A DNA stretch of 64,000 bases from Aphrophora alni (GCA_963513935.1 OY740765.1:121215362-121279361), one strand, 5' to 3'; shown: positions 51,204 through 63,578, numbered from the stretch's first letter. The notes: a model not told the origin generated them from the sequence alone. Made by a program: numbers and translations.

Positions 51204-51862
51204 CAGTACAACCTCGTTAAGTCGGACCAGCCGGGACCGCGGCCGATCCGACATAACGAAAATCCGTGTTAGCCGGAGAAAGCAGAAAACACAAAAAAAA
51301 TGAAAATATACATACTGTACTTACAATAATTTCCTTTATTACGGAGAAAAACACTTTAAAAATATTTACTCATCACAATAAAACAACAAACACATCTGTG
51401 AACTGTACAGATATGTCTACTTTTTGAAGAATAAGCTTGTAAGTTTCTGTTGCGTCAGCTTCGAATAACGTTTACGCGCCGCTCGGTCGCGCATCCGTTT
51501 CAACATGAGAAGCTCGGCCTGTGTAGTCTTGTTCTGATGCTCAAAATACACCATCAATTCATCCAAGTGAGATGTGGGGCAACTGGCAAAGCGTGCCAAT
51601 CACCTGGGACAATGACTCACCATGCCAGCATGCAGCGCTACAGTTAGGCATCAGATTCACAGTCACGGCAAACAAACTCGGTTGCGTGAACTCGCCGTAA
51701 ACAGAATCACTGCAATACACTACGATTATGAGCTCGTATAAACAATAGTGCTACCAAAATGCATATTTTATATTAATTTATACTTATGTTTATTTATTGC
51801 AAACCGGTCCGGGTTACCCGGAGATCCGACTTAAAGGGGGCCGACTTAACGAGGTTGTACTG
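51204..51862 (-). mobile_element. pogo/Tigger deletion derivative with TA target
   Basis: Ends: CAGTACAACCTCGTTAAGTC (51204 on) and inverted to 51862, flanked by TA (51202-51203 and 51863-51864). Subterminal TCCGACTTAA/TAACG blocks repeat. Minus-strand 51599-51417 keeps the transposase tail: LMVYFEHQNKTTQAELLMLK, then a basic stretch and KLTQQKLTSLFFKK, the K-Q-x-x-L/I-x-x-F-F end of Tigger proteins. Everything upstream in the transposase is deleted. Confidence 0.88.
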
Positions 51863-52436
51863 TATATGCATTAATGAGAATTAAGTGTCAAATTTAAACA
51901 GTAGTCGGAATTACTAGGCACTGATGTATACAACTGGTAGGAGTAAAGGTTAGTTTTTCAGTTAGGGCAGTGAACACTCTGATTTATATACATCAATGGG
52001 TGCAGCATAATATTTATTATCACTGTGATCCCAATACGTAACATAAATAGGTCACTGTAAATAGGTCATAACATTTGTTTTTGTGAAATTGTTTTATTAT
52101 ATTATTTGCAGTATAACGAAAAATATAGTTCATCACTTGGACCAAAAGAAGCTTTTCTATCCTCGCTCATTTTTTGGCCTTGGCTCCGCCTCAGCCATTA
52201 AACTTGAGCTTGTATTGAAAAACTTCACTTTTGGTCCTAGTGATGAAATGTACTATTTTAGTCTTGTAGTTTGGCTGAGTATCTTAAAAACTGATATACC
52301 TTTCTTCACAGTCCCCCCATGCAATTTTATATATCTGTTATATTACAGGTATATAGTGTAAGTACCAGAAAGTTCATCAAAAATCTTTAACATTATGTTA
52401 TATTATTTATGTTACAGAATTTTCTTTTTGTTACAG

Positions 52437-52483
52437 AAAAACCTGGATTTCAATCGCCTTACACTGCTATGGATAATGGAATG
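52437..52483 (+). CDS. da: daughterless coding exon 2
   Basis: A 47-nt exon with acceptor TTTTTGTTACAG and donor ATG/GTATGT. Its first two bases complete GAA with the last G of exon 1, and 15 codons follow, reading KPGFQSPYTAMDNGM. In Drosophila Da the same place has a similar S-P-Y-x-x-L/M-x-N-G-M stretch. It ends in phase 0. The phase match across the long intron is the main support, with the family's early S-P-Y motif. Confidence 0.75.
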
Positions 52484-52829
52484 GTATGTCCATTTTATGA
52501 TTGTTTAAATTGAGTTTTTAAAAAGTTATGTTTATAATATTTCTTATTTAATGTTATTTAAATGTACATTGAGATGACTATTTGAAATAGAGAGGGGAAC
52601 TTTGAATTAAATGAAAATGTTCAAACCTAATTTTTATATTTTATAGTTTCATAGATTTTGATAGAAACATAAATTTAAATGATAAGGTGTATAATTCAAA
52701 CATTTTATAATCAATAAAAACACATACAACTGAATATTTAGAGTTCACATTTCATTTTGAAAATCAGTTGAATTGTAATTTTCATGTTCTTGTTAATTAT
52801 AGGAACCAGAAATTTACAAAATGAGTAGT

Positions 52830-52831
<2 letters not shown>

Positions 52832-52882
<51 letters not shown>
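52832..52882. repeat. (TA)n microsatellite
   Basis: About 25 TA units. Similar tracts lie at 53850-53900 (inside the foldback element) and 58899-58941 (inside an RT remnant). Confidence 0.95.
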
Positions 52883-52888
<6 letters not shown>

Positions 52889-53254
52889 AATAAGCAAAAT
52901 CTACTTAAAATATGTGAACTAATTAATATGTAAACTGATATCTGAAGTGGAATAAGTGGTGGTTTAGAGTAGATCCGTAAATAGTTCTGGCAGTTCAATA
53001 GCTGGTTACATCAAACTAACTAAACTGTATTTTAGCCCTCACTTACAAAACCCTTTATTGTGTGATTTTATATACTGGGGATTAAACAGGTGTATACATA
53101 TTTCGATCACATCTACTGCCAGGAAATGCAAAGCAAACTACCTGAATTTAGACCATGGCTTATAATAGCTTTTATTATTTGATCAATCACACTTGGACTA
53201 TAGGAGGCCTAATTAAGAGCTGACTACTTACTAAATGAACTAAACTGAATTTAA

Positions 53255-53846
53255 CCCTTAGAGCCCCACCGGTCCATTTTGGTTGGCTTGCAAAAGTTGT
53301 CCGAATATCACCACGGGCTGATATCGTCAGCCTTGTTAGTTCGTCTGAATAGCACCATGGTTCAATATAATCGGCTCTTGGGAAATATATTTTATTTTGT
53401 CAATTTTTTTGCACTTGATATTTATGTTTTGTATCAATGTAAGTATTTAGAACTCTTACTTTCGATTATTACAATATATTTTAATTTGTCAGGTGTTTTT
53501 GCCATTTTAACAATACTATACTTAAACAATCTTATTTTTGCTAATTTTAAAGATAAAGTAATAATTTTGGTCACTTTTTTTTACAATTAATTGTGCTACT
53601 ATTATGTATATTGGATCTTTCATTTACTTTTTTTCTAGTGGTCTTTATAACTGAAATACAAAAACAAAATTTTGTGTTTATGCAGAATTTTAATTTTGAA
53701 ACTTTAACAACTGTTAGAATTTTTTTTCTACATATGAGTTACATTTTATTTTTATATAATTAATGCAGAATAATAGGTCCTGAAATTTTCATTAAAAAAT
53801 ATTAACATTTGACAGATTTACAAATGTTTTTATTTTCAACTGCAAA

Positions 53847-53900
<54 letters not shown>

Positions 53901-54743
53901 CAATTTCAGTAGTAATATTATGTATATTTGTATTAAAATCAAGGAGGTCAAGAACCATTTGCTTTAGATGCAAATGTGGGCTTCATTTTAACCGTCTTCC
54001 ACAGCACAAATGTAAATAAAAAGAGAATGTCCAAAAAAAGTGAAAATAAGTTTTGTTTCATAGTTAAGTAGCCTGGGTAATAAAATATATCTCCAAAAAT
54101 AGTGACTGAATTCTACAAAAACTCTTGGGAACTACTAGGGTGAGTTGACAATTATTTTGCTTTTGGTTTTCTTTTATTAAAACTTAACTTAGGCTTAAAA
54201 AAAAGCACCGTAATATAAGACAATAAAATTATTTTAATATAAATATTACTACCGAAATTGCTGTTTATAAAAAAATGGTTGTTGCAGTTGAAAAGAAAAA
54301 AAATTGTAAATCAGTCAAATGTGAATATTTTCTAATGAAATTTTCAGGACCTATTCTGCATTAATTATATAAAGTAAAATATAAAACTCATGCAGACAAA
54401 AAAAAAAAAAAAAAAATTCTAATAATTGTTAAGTTTCAAAGTTAAAATTTTTCATAAAAACAAAAGTTTGTTTTTGTATTTCAGTTATAAACACCACTAG
54501 TATCAAAGTAAATGAAAGATCTAATATACATAATTGTATTACAAATAATTGTGAAAAAAGAGACCAAAATTATACTCTATCTTTAAAATTAACAAAGATA
54601 TGATTTTGTAAGCATAGTATTGTTAAAATGGTAAAAACACCTGTGGCGTTATTGCATCGTACCGTGCAGCCTGGCGCCCGAGGCAACAACAACCTTGGCA
54701 ATATTCGAAATGATCTAGCGAAAATAACATGGGGCTCAAAGGG
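53255..54743 (+). mobile_element. Foldback element with piggyBac-type ends
   Basis: TTAA flanks (53251-53254 and 54744-54747). Ends are CCCTTAGAGCCCCA and, inverted, CCCTTTGAGCCCCATG. Inside, about 53480-53930 and 54225-54660 are long inverted copies (for example TTATAACTGAAATACAAAAACAAA at 53648 against its complement near 54475). The loop keeps a piggyBac cysteine-rich tail: RTICFRCKCGLHFN then LPQHKCK and a stop at 54017-54019. It probably arose from a piggyBac by inverted duplication of its flank. Confidence 0.85.
53935..54019 (+). pseudogene. piggyBac cysteine-rich C-terminal tail
   Basis: About 27 codons: SRRSRTICFRCKCGLHFNRL, then PQHKCK and stop. The C-x2-C-x-C-x-x-H spacing matches the zinc-binding end of some piggyBac transposases, which recognises the terminal repeats. 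It is the only coding relic of the element. Confidence 0.6.
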
Positions 54744-55337
54744 TTAAGCTAAGGCCTATAATCTCCTTTATCATGTGGCCTCTCACACTTGATCTAGACT
54801 AAAGCAGGTATAAATATCTGTGCCACTTCTAGTGCCGATAACTGCAAAGTGAACTAACTGAATTTAAACCATGGTTTACAATACCCTTTTTTTGATCAAT
54901 CACACTTGGACTTGTTATTATGTGGTCTTTCACACTTGATCTAGACTAAAGCAGGCGTATAAATATCTCTGCCACATCTACTGCCGACAACTGCAAAGCT
55001 AACTAACTGAATTTAAGCTGTAGCTTACAATACCCTTTATTTATTTAATCATTACATTTCTATTATATAGATATGTGAATTGTCATATTGTATTTAGATT
55101 ACATTACATGAATTATATTATATACCATGAGAAAACTCAAAATTACAGATAAAGGACAAACAAAACAAAAACAAGTTAAATTCATGAAATTGTAAAATAT
55201 AGTTCCTTAAAAAAATCTCAATACAAACCTAGCCTATACATTATTATTTTGTACAGCATTATTAGAGAAAACGTCCAAAGGATTTACTTCTTTACAAAAG
55301 TCTGAATCTGCCAAATATTCACCAATAGTGTATTTTT

Positions 55338-55556
55338 TTAAAGCAGTAATGTATTTACAATTTGTGCATTTTTTTCTTCTTCATATTTAACATTATCAGG
55401 AAGCTTATTAAATAATTTCATCCCACTGTAATTTGGGCTCTGCCACGTAGTACTGTGTACATGAACTTTGGATCCAATTGGTACTACAATGGAAATATTG
55501 TTGTATGGGGACTGTATTTGAAATATTTTGGAAACAATTCTAATACAGTTTAACAT
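55338..55556 (-). pseudogene. CR1-like RT C-terminus
   Basis: Minus frame: TTWQSPNYSGMKLFNKLPDN then a V-K-x-E-E stretch. S-P-x-Y-x-G-x-K-L-F-N-x-L-P is the final conserved block of CR1-type RT proteins. It may belong to the RT remnant at 58700-59175 on the same strand, now separated by later insertions. Confidence 0.6.
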
Positions 55557-56190
55557 GCAAGGATTTTGTACAGTAGAAGCAAGCTTTGCTTTTTTGAACG
55601 AGTTTGTGGAAGTGGACTATGACTTCGATCTGATGTCACGATTCGCAAACTTGTTGAAACAGCGAGTTTTTGAGTTAGTCATTTTGAAATAAAAAATCAG
55701 TATTTGATAAATTTAGAAAATATGAAATAAACGGTTTTAAGAATATGTAATTGTAGTACAAGTTGCATGTAGTTCTATCTAATACTAATATTCCATATTA
55801 GTTGACGTAATTAAAATTAAAGACAAAGTAAGAAAGGGAAACATTTTCAAAATTGGTCAAAATCCAAAAACTTAGATTTCCATAAACTACATGGGAATCT
55901 AAGAAAATGTTATTCTTGAAAAAAAAATTGAGAATAATGATTAATTCTCAGAAATGTTAACAGAAATGTGCTACTTATAAAAGTAAATAAAATTAAGACA
56001 AAAGAAAATTTAAATAAAGTAATTAATACAACGATATTAAGATATATATATATATAAAAGCAATGACGAATTGAGTAAAAAATAAATCCCAAGCCAAAAT
56101 AAAAAATTAATAGTTTTCACACCTTTTGTGGGGAAATGAAAAGAGATAAAGAATAAACTCTAAATTCCACATGTTGTTCAATGCGCAGCC

Positions 56191-56295
56191 ATGGACTACC
56201 GCTCATTTAGAATTAAACAAACATATTTTTTCAATGTTTTTTTTTTTTTTAAATTTAATTTAGATTTTTAGGGTTAAGTAGTACACACAAAAATA
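56191..56295. repeat. Dispersed 107-bp repeat, copy 2
   Basis: Matches 47740-47846 in the same orientation; see that entry. The near identity suggests recent movement or gene conversion. Confidence 0.75.
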
Positions 56296-56634
56296 TACAT
56301 AATAAATACAAATTAATACCACTATTTCTAATGTTTAGTGGTATTATAATTAATGTTTGACAATATAAAACATTCATTATATTGTCAAAGCATAATGTGC
56401 AATTCGTGAGCAAAGTGTTAATTAATAATAATAATTTATTATTTATTAAAATACAATAATTAAACATTAGATTATGTTTATATCTTTCTTTACATTTTTC
56501 ATGTTATTCATCAAAAATTCAGAATAATAAATAATAATAATAATTAAAGAAAAGAAAAATGTAAATCCCAGGTCAAAATATTAAAGGAAATTTACTAAAA
56601 TTTCGAGTGCAAAAAGAAGTGAGAAAAATTGTCT

Positions 56635-56735
56635 ATCGACAGATAAGGAAATCGGTTTGACATTGTCAATAGGATCAAATGTATGGCCTGAATCGAGTAA
56701 ATGATTAGCAAAATTGGAATGCTTCTAACCTGAAT
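56635..56735 (-). pseudogene. Penelope-like element GIY-YIG region fragment
   Basis: The minus strand reads HSNFANHLLDSGHTFDPIDN. S-x-F-A-x-H-L-L-x-x-x-H-T-x-x-x-x-x-N is a motif I associate with the endonuclease end of Penelope-like elements. About 30 codons are readable, and no other PLE domain lies nearby. Confidence 0.45.
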
Positions 56736-57012
56736 GAACAAGTAAATAACCCACCCCCTTTGTTAAAACCTATTGTTTGAAAACCTTCTGTTATCCATGT
56801 CCCTTTCAGGTAATACCAGGTCATTGCCCTACCTCTGCTTTCATCCCCACATTCATTCCTAGATGTTAGTGTTAAGTTGACCTGTATTTTAGTTTTTACT
56901 TCTTAGTTGTCTGACGATAAATTGTTGTTGTTTGTGAAATTATAAGTGCCTTATCATTTTTGTTTTGCCTTATTATGGAATTTCACCGAGTACCGACTGT
57001 AGTCACACTTAA

Positions 57013-57454
57013 TAGCAACCCCTATTGAGTGATACCTCATTTTAAAGGTCTTTTCAAAATAAGAATAATGGCGCAAACCAGAGGTCTCTAAGTTCATCTT
57101 ACTCATCATAGCAACCAATCGAATTGTGAATGTTAACCTACAAACTTCGGTTGTTTTTATTACATTACAAACTGCTCTATCTTGGTAAAATGATGGTAAG
57201 AGCCTTACCTTGTTTTTTTAGCTCATATTAAGATCTTGAAATGGCTACCATTTACTTTTTGGCAGAAAGAGATTCTGGACTCAAAAGCTTGTTGTACATT
57301 TTGTAACATTCACGGTCTAATTATTAACGTAAAATTCACAATTCGATTGGTTGCTATGTTGGGTTGGATGAACTTAGAGACATGATAGGTTTGCGCCATT
57401 ATTCTTATTTTGAAAAGACCTTTAAAATGAGGTATCACTCAATAGGGGTTGCTA
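57013..57454. mobile_element. Foldback MITE, about 130-bp inverted arms
   Basis: TAGCAACCCCTATTGAGTGA and its inverse at 57454 begin arms that continue through TACCTCATTTTAAAGGTCTT, AATAATGGCGCAAACC and TAGCAACCAATCGAATTGTG. TTAA lies at 57009-57012 and at 57456-57459 (one base off). The end resembles the terminus upstream of the transposase fragment at 37119-37355, so it may be a non-autonomous partner. No coding region. Confidence 0.75.
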
Positions 57455-58699
57455 TTTAAAATTCTTGACTTACCCCCAAACTACCCAATTTTGGGGATAA
57501 GGGTTGAAAATGTTGATACTTCGAAAAACTCCTCCTTTGGTTATCTAAACTTTCCTCAAAGCAAATCTGTCTATTTCCATTAATGAAAAAAAAATAAGAG
57601 GGGAGGGGACTTTTTGGACACATGGTATATAAATTAATTTCATAACTAAGAATTGTGCTTGCAATTATTTTAATAATCCACACATAGGTTAACAACTACA
57701 TTTAAGTGACTAATATAGATTGTGATCAAGGAACTTTCCAAAGAACTCGCTCTTGAGTTAAGTAATAAAAACAATAAAATTTGCTCTTGAGCTTCCTGAA
57801 CTAAGGGAAAATTAATAATAATTACTGGAAGCATTAAATAAAGAGGGATACCAATAGTTTAGGCCAACCTAAACTGTTGAAGGGATTAAGAGGTTCAGGT
57901 GAAAATTGAAAAAGCCTATACTTCCAGTGAACCGTCTAAATCCACTCAATACTCTCCAAAACAAATCCTGTAATAAATATTACAGGCTTTGAGGTAAGTG
58001 TGTTAATTAAAAAGGGAAGGCACACAGCCTAGTTCAATATACAACAGAATAGCTGAGTTTTTCCGTTGTAGTACATATATGATGATGTGAAATTAAAAGA
58101 CCTCAACAGTTGTTATATATGGTTTCCTCGGTTTTTCATGAGCAATAATCCTTACAACTCTTTTTTTGGATTGAAAAATAAATGGAAATTGTTTTAGAGA
58201 GCCATTTCTCCAAACAGTTATATACCATATTTCATGAGAAAAAAAAATAGCCATAGTATGCAGTCTTTACTTCAAGGTCCGATACTTTACTAAGAATGTT
58301 CATACTAAAACGAAAGAGAATTTAGCTTTTAAGCTAATTTTTCTACTTGTAAATTCCAATTTAAATTTTGATCAAACTACTAGAAAAGTTATTGAGTTTA
58401 TTATTATAGAAAACTTTTTACAGTTGATTTTCATACGTTATACTCATTTAAAATTTTTTAAAATAATTTTTATCTCTGTTAGTAATGTTATAATTAAAAT
58501 GAGTATCAATTTTAATGTAACACAGATATTTCTTGTTGAAACTCCATATTCAAGGAATATTCAAAATGAGTATATTATTCTGCCTTTCCCAGCTGAGTAC
58601 TATTAAGTGTTTTGAGAATGGAGTATATCCAAAATGCGTCAAGAAAAGTGAGATTAACGAAGCTTTGAAAGACGGAACAATGTACTCATTTTAATTATA

Positions 58700-58894
58700 C
58701 TCATTTTATCTGGATTTTGAGTGATTGTTATAAAAATGGATTAGTTGTGTTTTAAAACTTTTTAGTTTTAAACAATTGTCTGAGAATCAATAATCCAGAA
58801 CTAATAATAATGCATTCAGAGAGTTTTAAAATGCTATTCTCTTTTATTATGGCAGTGGTATCATCTACATAGAGAATTAAACACTCTGTAACAT

Positions 58895-58943
<49 letters not shown>

Positions 58944-59175
58944 AGAAAAGTGTAGCGCCCTGGGGTACACCAGCCCTAATCAAACTACACTCTGATTCAT
59001 GCTTATTGTTTAAAATATTTTTGTTCATTTTCTAGATGTTAAATATGATTCAAACCTATCTAGACTAACATCTTCATAATGCTTCATTTTATCTAATAAT
59101 ACTTCATGTTCTACATAATCAAAAGTCTTTGTAAGGTCACAAAAGGCAGCAGGAACTGACATTCAACCATCCAAT
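58700..59175 (-). pseudogene. CR1-like reverse transcriptase core
   Basis: Minus strand: FDYVEHEVLLDKMKHYEDVS (about 59130-59070), IRAGVPQGATLF (about 58980-58945), then after a (TA)n expansion the catalytic box as LYVDDTTAIIKENS (about 58875-58835). The order, D-x-x-x-A/T-F-D-x-V, G-V-P-Q-G and Y/F-x-D-D-T, identifies a LINE RT. Frameshifts and the microsatellite inside the palm make it dead. Confidence 0.75.
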
Positions 59176-59179
59176 AAGA

Positions 59180-60230
59180 GATGTCATTTATTAACTGCTG
59201 ACAACTGCAGAGCTAACTAACTGAATTTAAGCCATAGCTTACAATATCCTTTATTGTTTGATCTATCACACTTGGACTAGATCAGGCTTAATTAAGAGCT
59301 TTAAGCTGTGGACTACAAAATACTTTATTGTGTAATCTATCACAGTTCAACTAGGGAGGATGTATGAACATTTCTGTCTCATCAATTGCAAAAATAACTA
59401 AACTGAATTAAAAACCTTTATTGTAAGATCTTTCACATTTGAACTATAGGGATGTGTAAATGTTTCTGTCAAATCATCTTGTAAACAACTGCAAAGCAAA
59501 CTAACTGAATTTAAATTGTGACCTACAATGTCCTTTATTCTGTGATTCTTCACACAATTTAAAAGCAACTGTAAACAACTACCCAACACTATAAAGCTAA
59601 CTGAATTACATAGCAGATACCTTTAGTTTTTTTCCCTAATAAAATGTTTGTTTTTTAGTTATGTAATGATAATCCTACACACAGGAAGTTTTTCCAATGT
59701 GATACTTCCCAAATTTTAATTTTAATTACATAATTTACCTAATTTTTCTTTAAGCTGTCAATATTTTGATCTATGAATGTCAATAGAGGAAAAGTATAAA
59801 TTATTTAGTCTTTAATTTTTATGGTAGTACACATTTAATTCGTCTTATTAAATTCTTGTATTAATGTAGTAACTTATATTAAATTCAGTTTAAAAAATAT
59901 TTTTGCATGCATTTTGTATAGAAACATTGTAATTATTTTGTAATTCATGTTGAAAATGTATTGTCAAAAGATCTTTATATCTGTTGTGCCAAAATGAAAA
60001 TGAATAAAAATAACAAAATTTAAGCCAGATTTAATAATCACTATTATTGTGTATGATCTTTCACACTTGTGCTAGAAAAATTGTATAAAAATCTCCTTCT
60101 TTTCAATACCTGATTGCTGCAAAGGTATTAAAACTAAATTTAAGCCATAGTCTAAATACATCCTGGGGAATGAGGTGACAGATTCCCTTTCCAAGAAAAT
60201 ATCAACACCCTTCATGTGACTGGAACCAAT
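59180..60230. other. Satellite relics, no gene
   Basis: Apart from the diverged 149-bp satellite copies, no feature is recognised. The short open frames here are satellite-derived. Confidence 0.4.
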
Positions 60231-60234
60231 GTGT

Positions 60235-60515
60235 TGTATCAGCCACTCTCTAATGTTAAACACAATAAACAACTGGGCCAGAGAGGAGCAGTACCGAAAA
60301 TGGCGGATGACACCTGAACACCTACTAAGAAAATGTCTAATCAAAGGACCAAATTATCAACTAACTAGGCCTTTGATCATGATACACCCTATATCGGAAG
60401 AGTTGTCCCATTTCTAACATTATACGGCCACTTCAGGAAACAGCTACCAACAATGGACTTCTTTCAAAGAAACCCAAACTGTTGATTCTGCGGACAGGTC
60501 TTAGAGTTTATAAAA
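60235..60515 (+). pseudogene. Non-LTR retrotransposon C-terminal (RNase H/zinc tail) remnant
   Basis: The frame reads NNWAREEQYRKWRM, RPLIM; then, shifted, YGHFRKQLPTMDFFQRNPNC and FCGQVLEF. That matches the segment after RNase H in jockey/R1-type proteins (L-x-T-G-H-x-x-x-x-x-x-L-x-x-M-x-x-x-x-x-P-x-C-R-x-C). Weak and broken. Confidence 0.4.
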
Positions 60516-60519
60516 TACG

Positions 60520-61458
60520 TTATTTTTTATTGCGAGATGCTAGAGCAACAATGTAGAAGGCTTTTTGGAATTCAGCAGCCCGGTGATGAAAAATACGCTA
60601 ACATAGGCGGATAAATAAGCTAACATAGGCGTACTTAATAGGAGGTGCGGGGTTCTGACCGACTAGGGAGGTTAAAGAAGGGCAATAGATTCCTTCACAG
60701 CGGAATCTACATATGGGAACCACATCTTCAGTAGAATGTGTGTTTGTTAACCTATAATCAGTCGTTCCATGGGGGTGTTCAAGCGAGAATGCCTTTCGAT
60801 GTCCTACATGACAACATGCATTCTTACTAAACATTAGCATTGGGACTATTTAATGGTTGCATTGTGTCTCAATATTATTTCTATGTACATATAGCTCTCT
60901 AAGTGTAGGATGATCCTCATATCCTCTGGTAAACAGTAGGCGTGGAAATTTATCTATAATTTGATTATAAATGTTGAGCAATAATGAAATTTGGAAAATC
61001 ACATTAGGTTTACAGGGTTTACAGTAATTTCAGATAATTTCTATTAGTTGCATAATCATAACGATTAGTTACACTGAATGAAAATACGAGCTTTTTTTTT
61101 TATTTCATTCAGAAACATCTTCATGATTTTTTTTTGAGTTTGATATAACTTGTAATGTAGGCAGTGGAGAAGGAGAATTAAAATATTTTGTACCATTTTT
61201 CATTCTAATAGAGAAAAAATAAAACAAATGTTCAACAATATTCTATATTTATCAAAAAGTAAAGATTTATTAAGCAAAAAGTGTACTGGTTTATGAAGTT
61301 TCATTTGTTTACAAGTATATACAATTAATTTGTGGTGTGTAAAATTTGTTTTTTGAAACAAAAATAAAAAAAAATATCAGAAGTGAATATATTTCTTGTG
61401 AAAAAACAAGTAAAACTGGATGTTTTATGATTTTTTTTTTAATGTAAGTTTTTTTTAA
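60520..61458. other. da intron 2, no gene
   Basis: No supported feature. A direct repeat CTAACATAGGCG occurs at about 60598 and 60619. Confidence 0.4.
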
Positions 61459-62523
61459 CCCTCCAAGTGCCCATTATTATTATTAGTCCTCAGTGCTAAG
61501 CTAGTTCAACGCTCTGCTCAAGGCTTTTATTATTACAGGAAATAATACACTTTTATTGGCTGAAATATGACACATTATACATCAATATTGTGTATAATGA
61601 TGTATAACCCAGGAAAACCCAGAGAACAAAATGAAATAAAATTTAAACTTACCACTTTAAAACTGAGGTCTGCTTCAACTTATATCCGCAAAAAAAATTC
61701 TTTTGTCCATTTAGTGACAACGTAGGTAATAACTATATTATGATAATCCAATTTCCAATATATACAAAATGTAGCAAATTTTGTTACAAAACTAGAAATA
61801 TAACATAAGTAACACTTTATTTTCTTCATAATGTCAACATCATTGTAAACATTCATACATACACAAACTTCAAATTCAGTAATTTTGCGCACTGTGTGAC
61901 ACTACATCCAAGTTTTGCAAATTAGTGTGCTCTATTACTGTGTCTTTAGAAAGTATTGGCATTTAACCTTTGAATATCACATATTTACTAAAATTAGTTA
62001 TTATAAAATATGTAATACACACAAAACAAAAAGAAACAAACATTTTGATTCCTACATCGGAGTTACCGCTTTCATCACTAGCAGTATCACTTTCACACAA
62101 ACAGTTATGAATATCACTTGAATTGCCAAGTTAACTCATTATTATATGTGTAATACTACACTAAAAACACTACTGATACACTAAATAATCATACAATAAA
62201 TTGTATTTACCAAAATAATATAGACAAAAACACTAAACAACAGTTCACTGCCGGGACACAGCAGTAAACATCAACAGTAAACGTCAAATTGTCTTTTACA
62301 GGCTTGCTAACATTGATTTTTCTTATAACCATCGATAAAATTGTGCAAAATGAATAGAGCGTCTTTTACTCAGAGTTACTATATAAAATACATGTAGTTT
62401 GGATAAAAATTACCGTTGGTATATCGATGTTAACAAACCTTGTTTAATTAGATCACGATCGCGACTTTAGCACTGTGGCCTCGGCAAAATAGATCGCGAT
62501 AGCGACTTTTAGCACTTGGAGGG
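61459..62523 (-). mobile_element. piggyBac derivative with TTAA target
   Basis: TTAA flanks (61455-61458 and 62524-62527). Ends are CCCTCCAAGTGCC and, inverted, CCCTCCAAGTGCTAAAAGTC followed by GCTATCGCGATC. ATCGCGA motifs repeat in the right end. Minus-strand 62115-62045 reads NSSDIHNCLCESDTASDESG then NSDVGIK, an acidic stretch like the piggyBac N-terminus. The rest of the transposase is deleted or unreadable. Confidence 0.8.
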
Positions 62524-63522
62524 TTAATGAATTTCAAAAACAATGTAATTTTTAATGTCAGAAAAAAGATGCTAAAGTGATTTAGTGAATAAATTAAAAC
62601 CTTATAAAATAAATTAACATAAATGTACAATATTTTTGAATACAATAAAAAATATTCTTGATTTTACCAGTTTTTTTAAAACTAACTTGATATTAAAAAC
62701 AAACTGATGGCTCATCATGGTACTTACCCGGCCTCATTATAGAATGTAATACAATAAGATCCTCTAAATGTAATGTCAAAAGTTGGTTTCTTCAGCCTTT
62801 TAAGAAATATTAAATCGTATTTTTAGATCAAGGGGTCTTATCCAGTTGGGTAAGTTTGTTTAAAACAGTTGTTACGCAGGTTTTATCTGAACCTCATCAT
62901 TGTGTATATCACTACTTTCTTGGGCTAAGCCCTAAAGGGCGTCGTAGATGTGAATATATTATAAAGTCTCCATTTGCTTTGCTCGTGTTAGTGTCTCACT
63001 TCTGGTGGGCCTCAAAGCTACATATGTGAAGGAGCCTCCACTTGTTACGCTTGCATTGTTTACGCTTGTGTGTGTTGGAACTAATTATACGAATATCACA
63101 TTTTCTTGGAAGGTCAGGGTTCGAAATTACATTTTTGACAATAACTTTGCTATTTGCCACCGTAGAGAGCTCTGGTGTTGGTACCATTACATGCAGAATT
63201 GATTAAATTTATTGTTATAGGTTGAATAACACACAAGATATGAACAAAAAACTGTTTGATTTGAATTGCCACAATTTTGACATTTCCAATTAGACTTTTT
63301 TGAATTTTAATAGGTGTTATATGAAGAGGTTGACAATTTTGGTGGATACCGAATTTACTATATACTTCATATACTGAGTAGGTAAAAACATAGACTCTGA
63401 GAAATTACTGTATATGGTCACCCAGACAGATAGGCATTAAAGAAAAATATTTTTTGTCTACAGTTGTTGACAAAGTGGCATTTTGTTCATTTAAATTAGT
63501 TTGCAAAACAGCTGATTTCTCA
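62524..63522. other. da intron 2, no gene
   Basis: Nothing supported. A 23-nt splice-like segment at 62827-62849 (TTTTTAG before, GTAAGT after) was considered and not accepted. Confidence 0.35.
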
Positions 63523-63523
63523 A

Positions 63524-63578
63524 CACTTTCACTTTGCCCACTACTTTGCCCACTACTTTGCACACTACTTTGCTCACT
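63524..63578. repeat. 12-bp minisatellite, about four copies
   Basis: Tandem TTTGCCCACTAC-type units (CACTTTGCCCACTACTTTGCC, then CACACTAC and CTCACTCC variants). Confidence 0.85.

Larger units (their letters stand above)
52975..60165. repeat. Degenerate 149-bp satellite, interrupted
   Basis: Adjacent copies at 54770-54918 and 54919-55070 repeat ACTGCAAAG-TAACTAACTGAATTTAA, then CTTACAATACCCTTTAT, CACACTTGGACTAG and ATAAATATCT-TGCCAC-TCTACTGCCGA at a spacing of 149 bp. Diverged copies occur at 52975-53254, 59195-59615 and 60045-60160. Insertions at 53255-54743 and about 55080-59180 split the array. Confidence 0.75.

Noticed and set aside
52738..52998. 86-codon minus-strand frame with a Tyr-Ile run
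   Set aside because: The run is the translation of a (TA)n tract.
62827..62849. 23-nt candidate micro-exon of da (splice-like borders)
   Set aside because: Would read IKGSYPV, which I cannot match to Daughterless; too short to accept on borders alone.
63110..63140. GGTTCGAAATT as a tRNA B box
   Set aside because: No matching A box or cloverleaf could be built around it.
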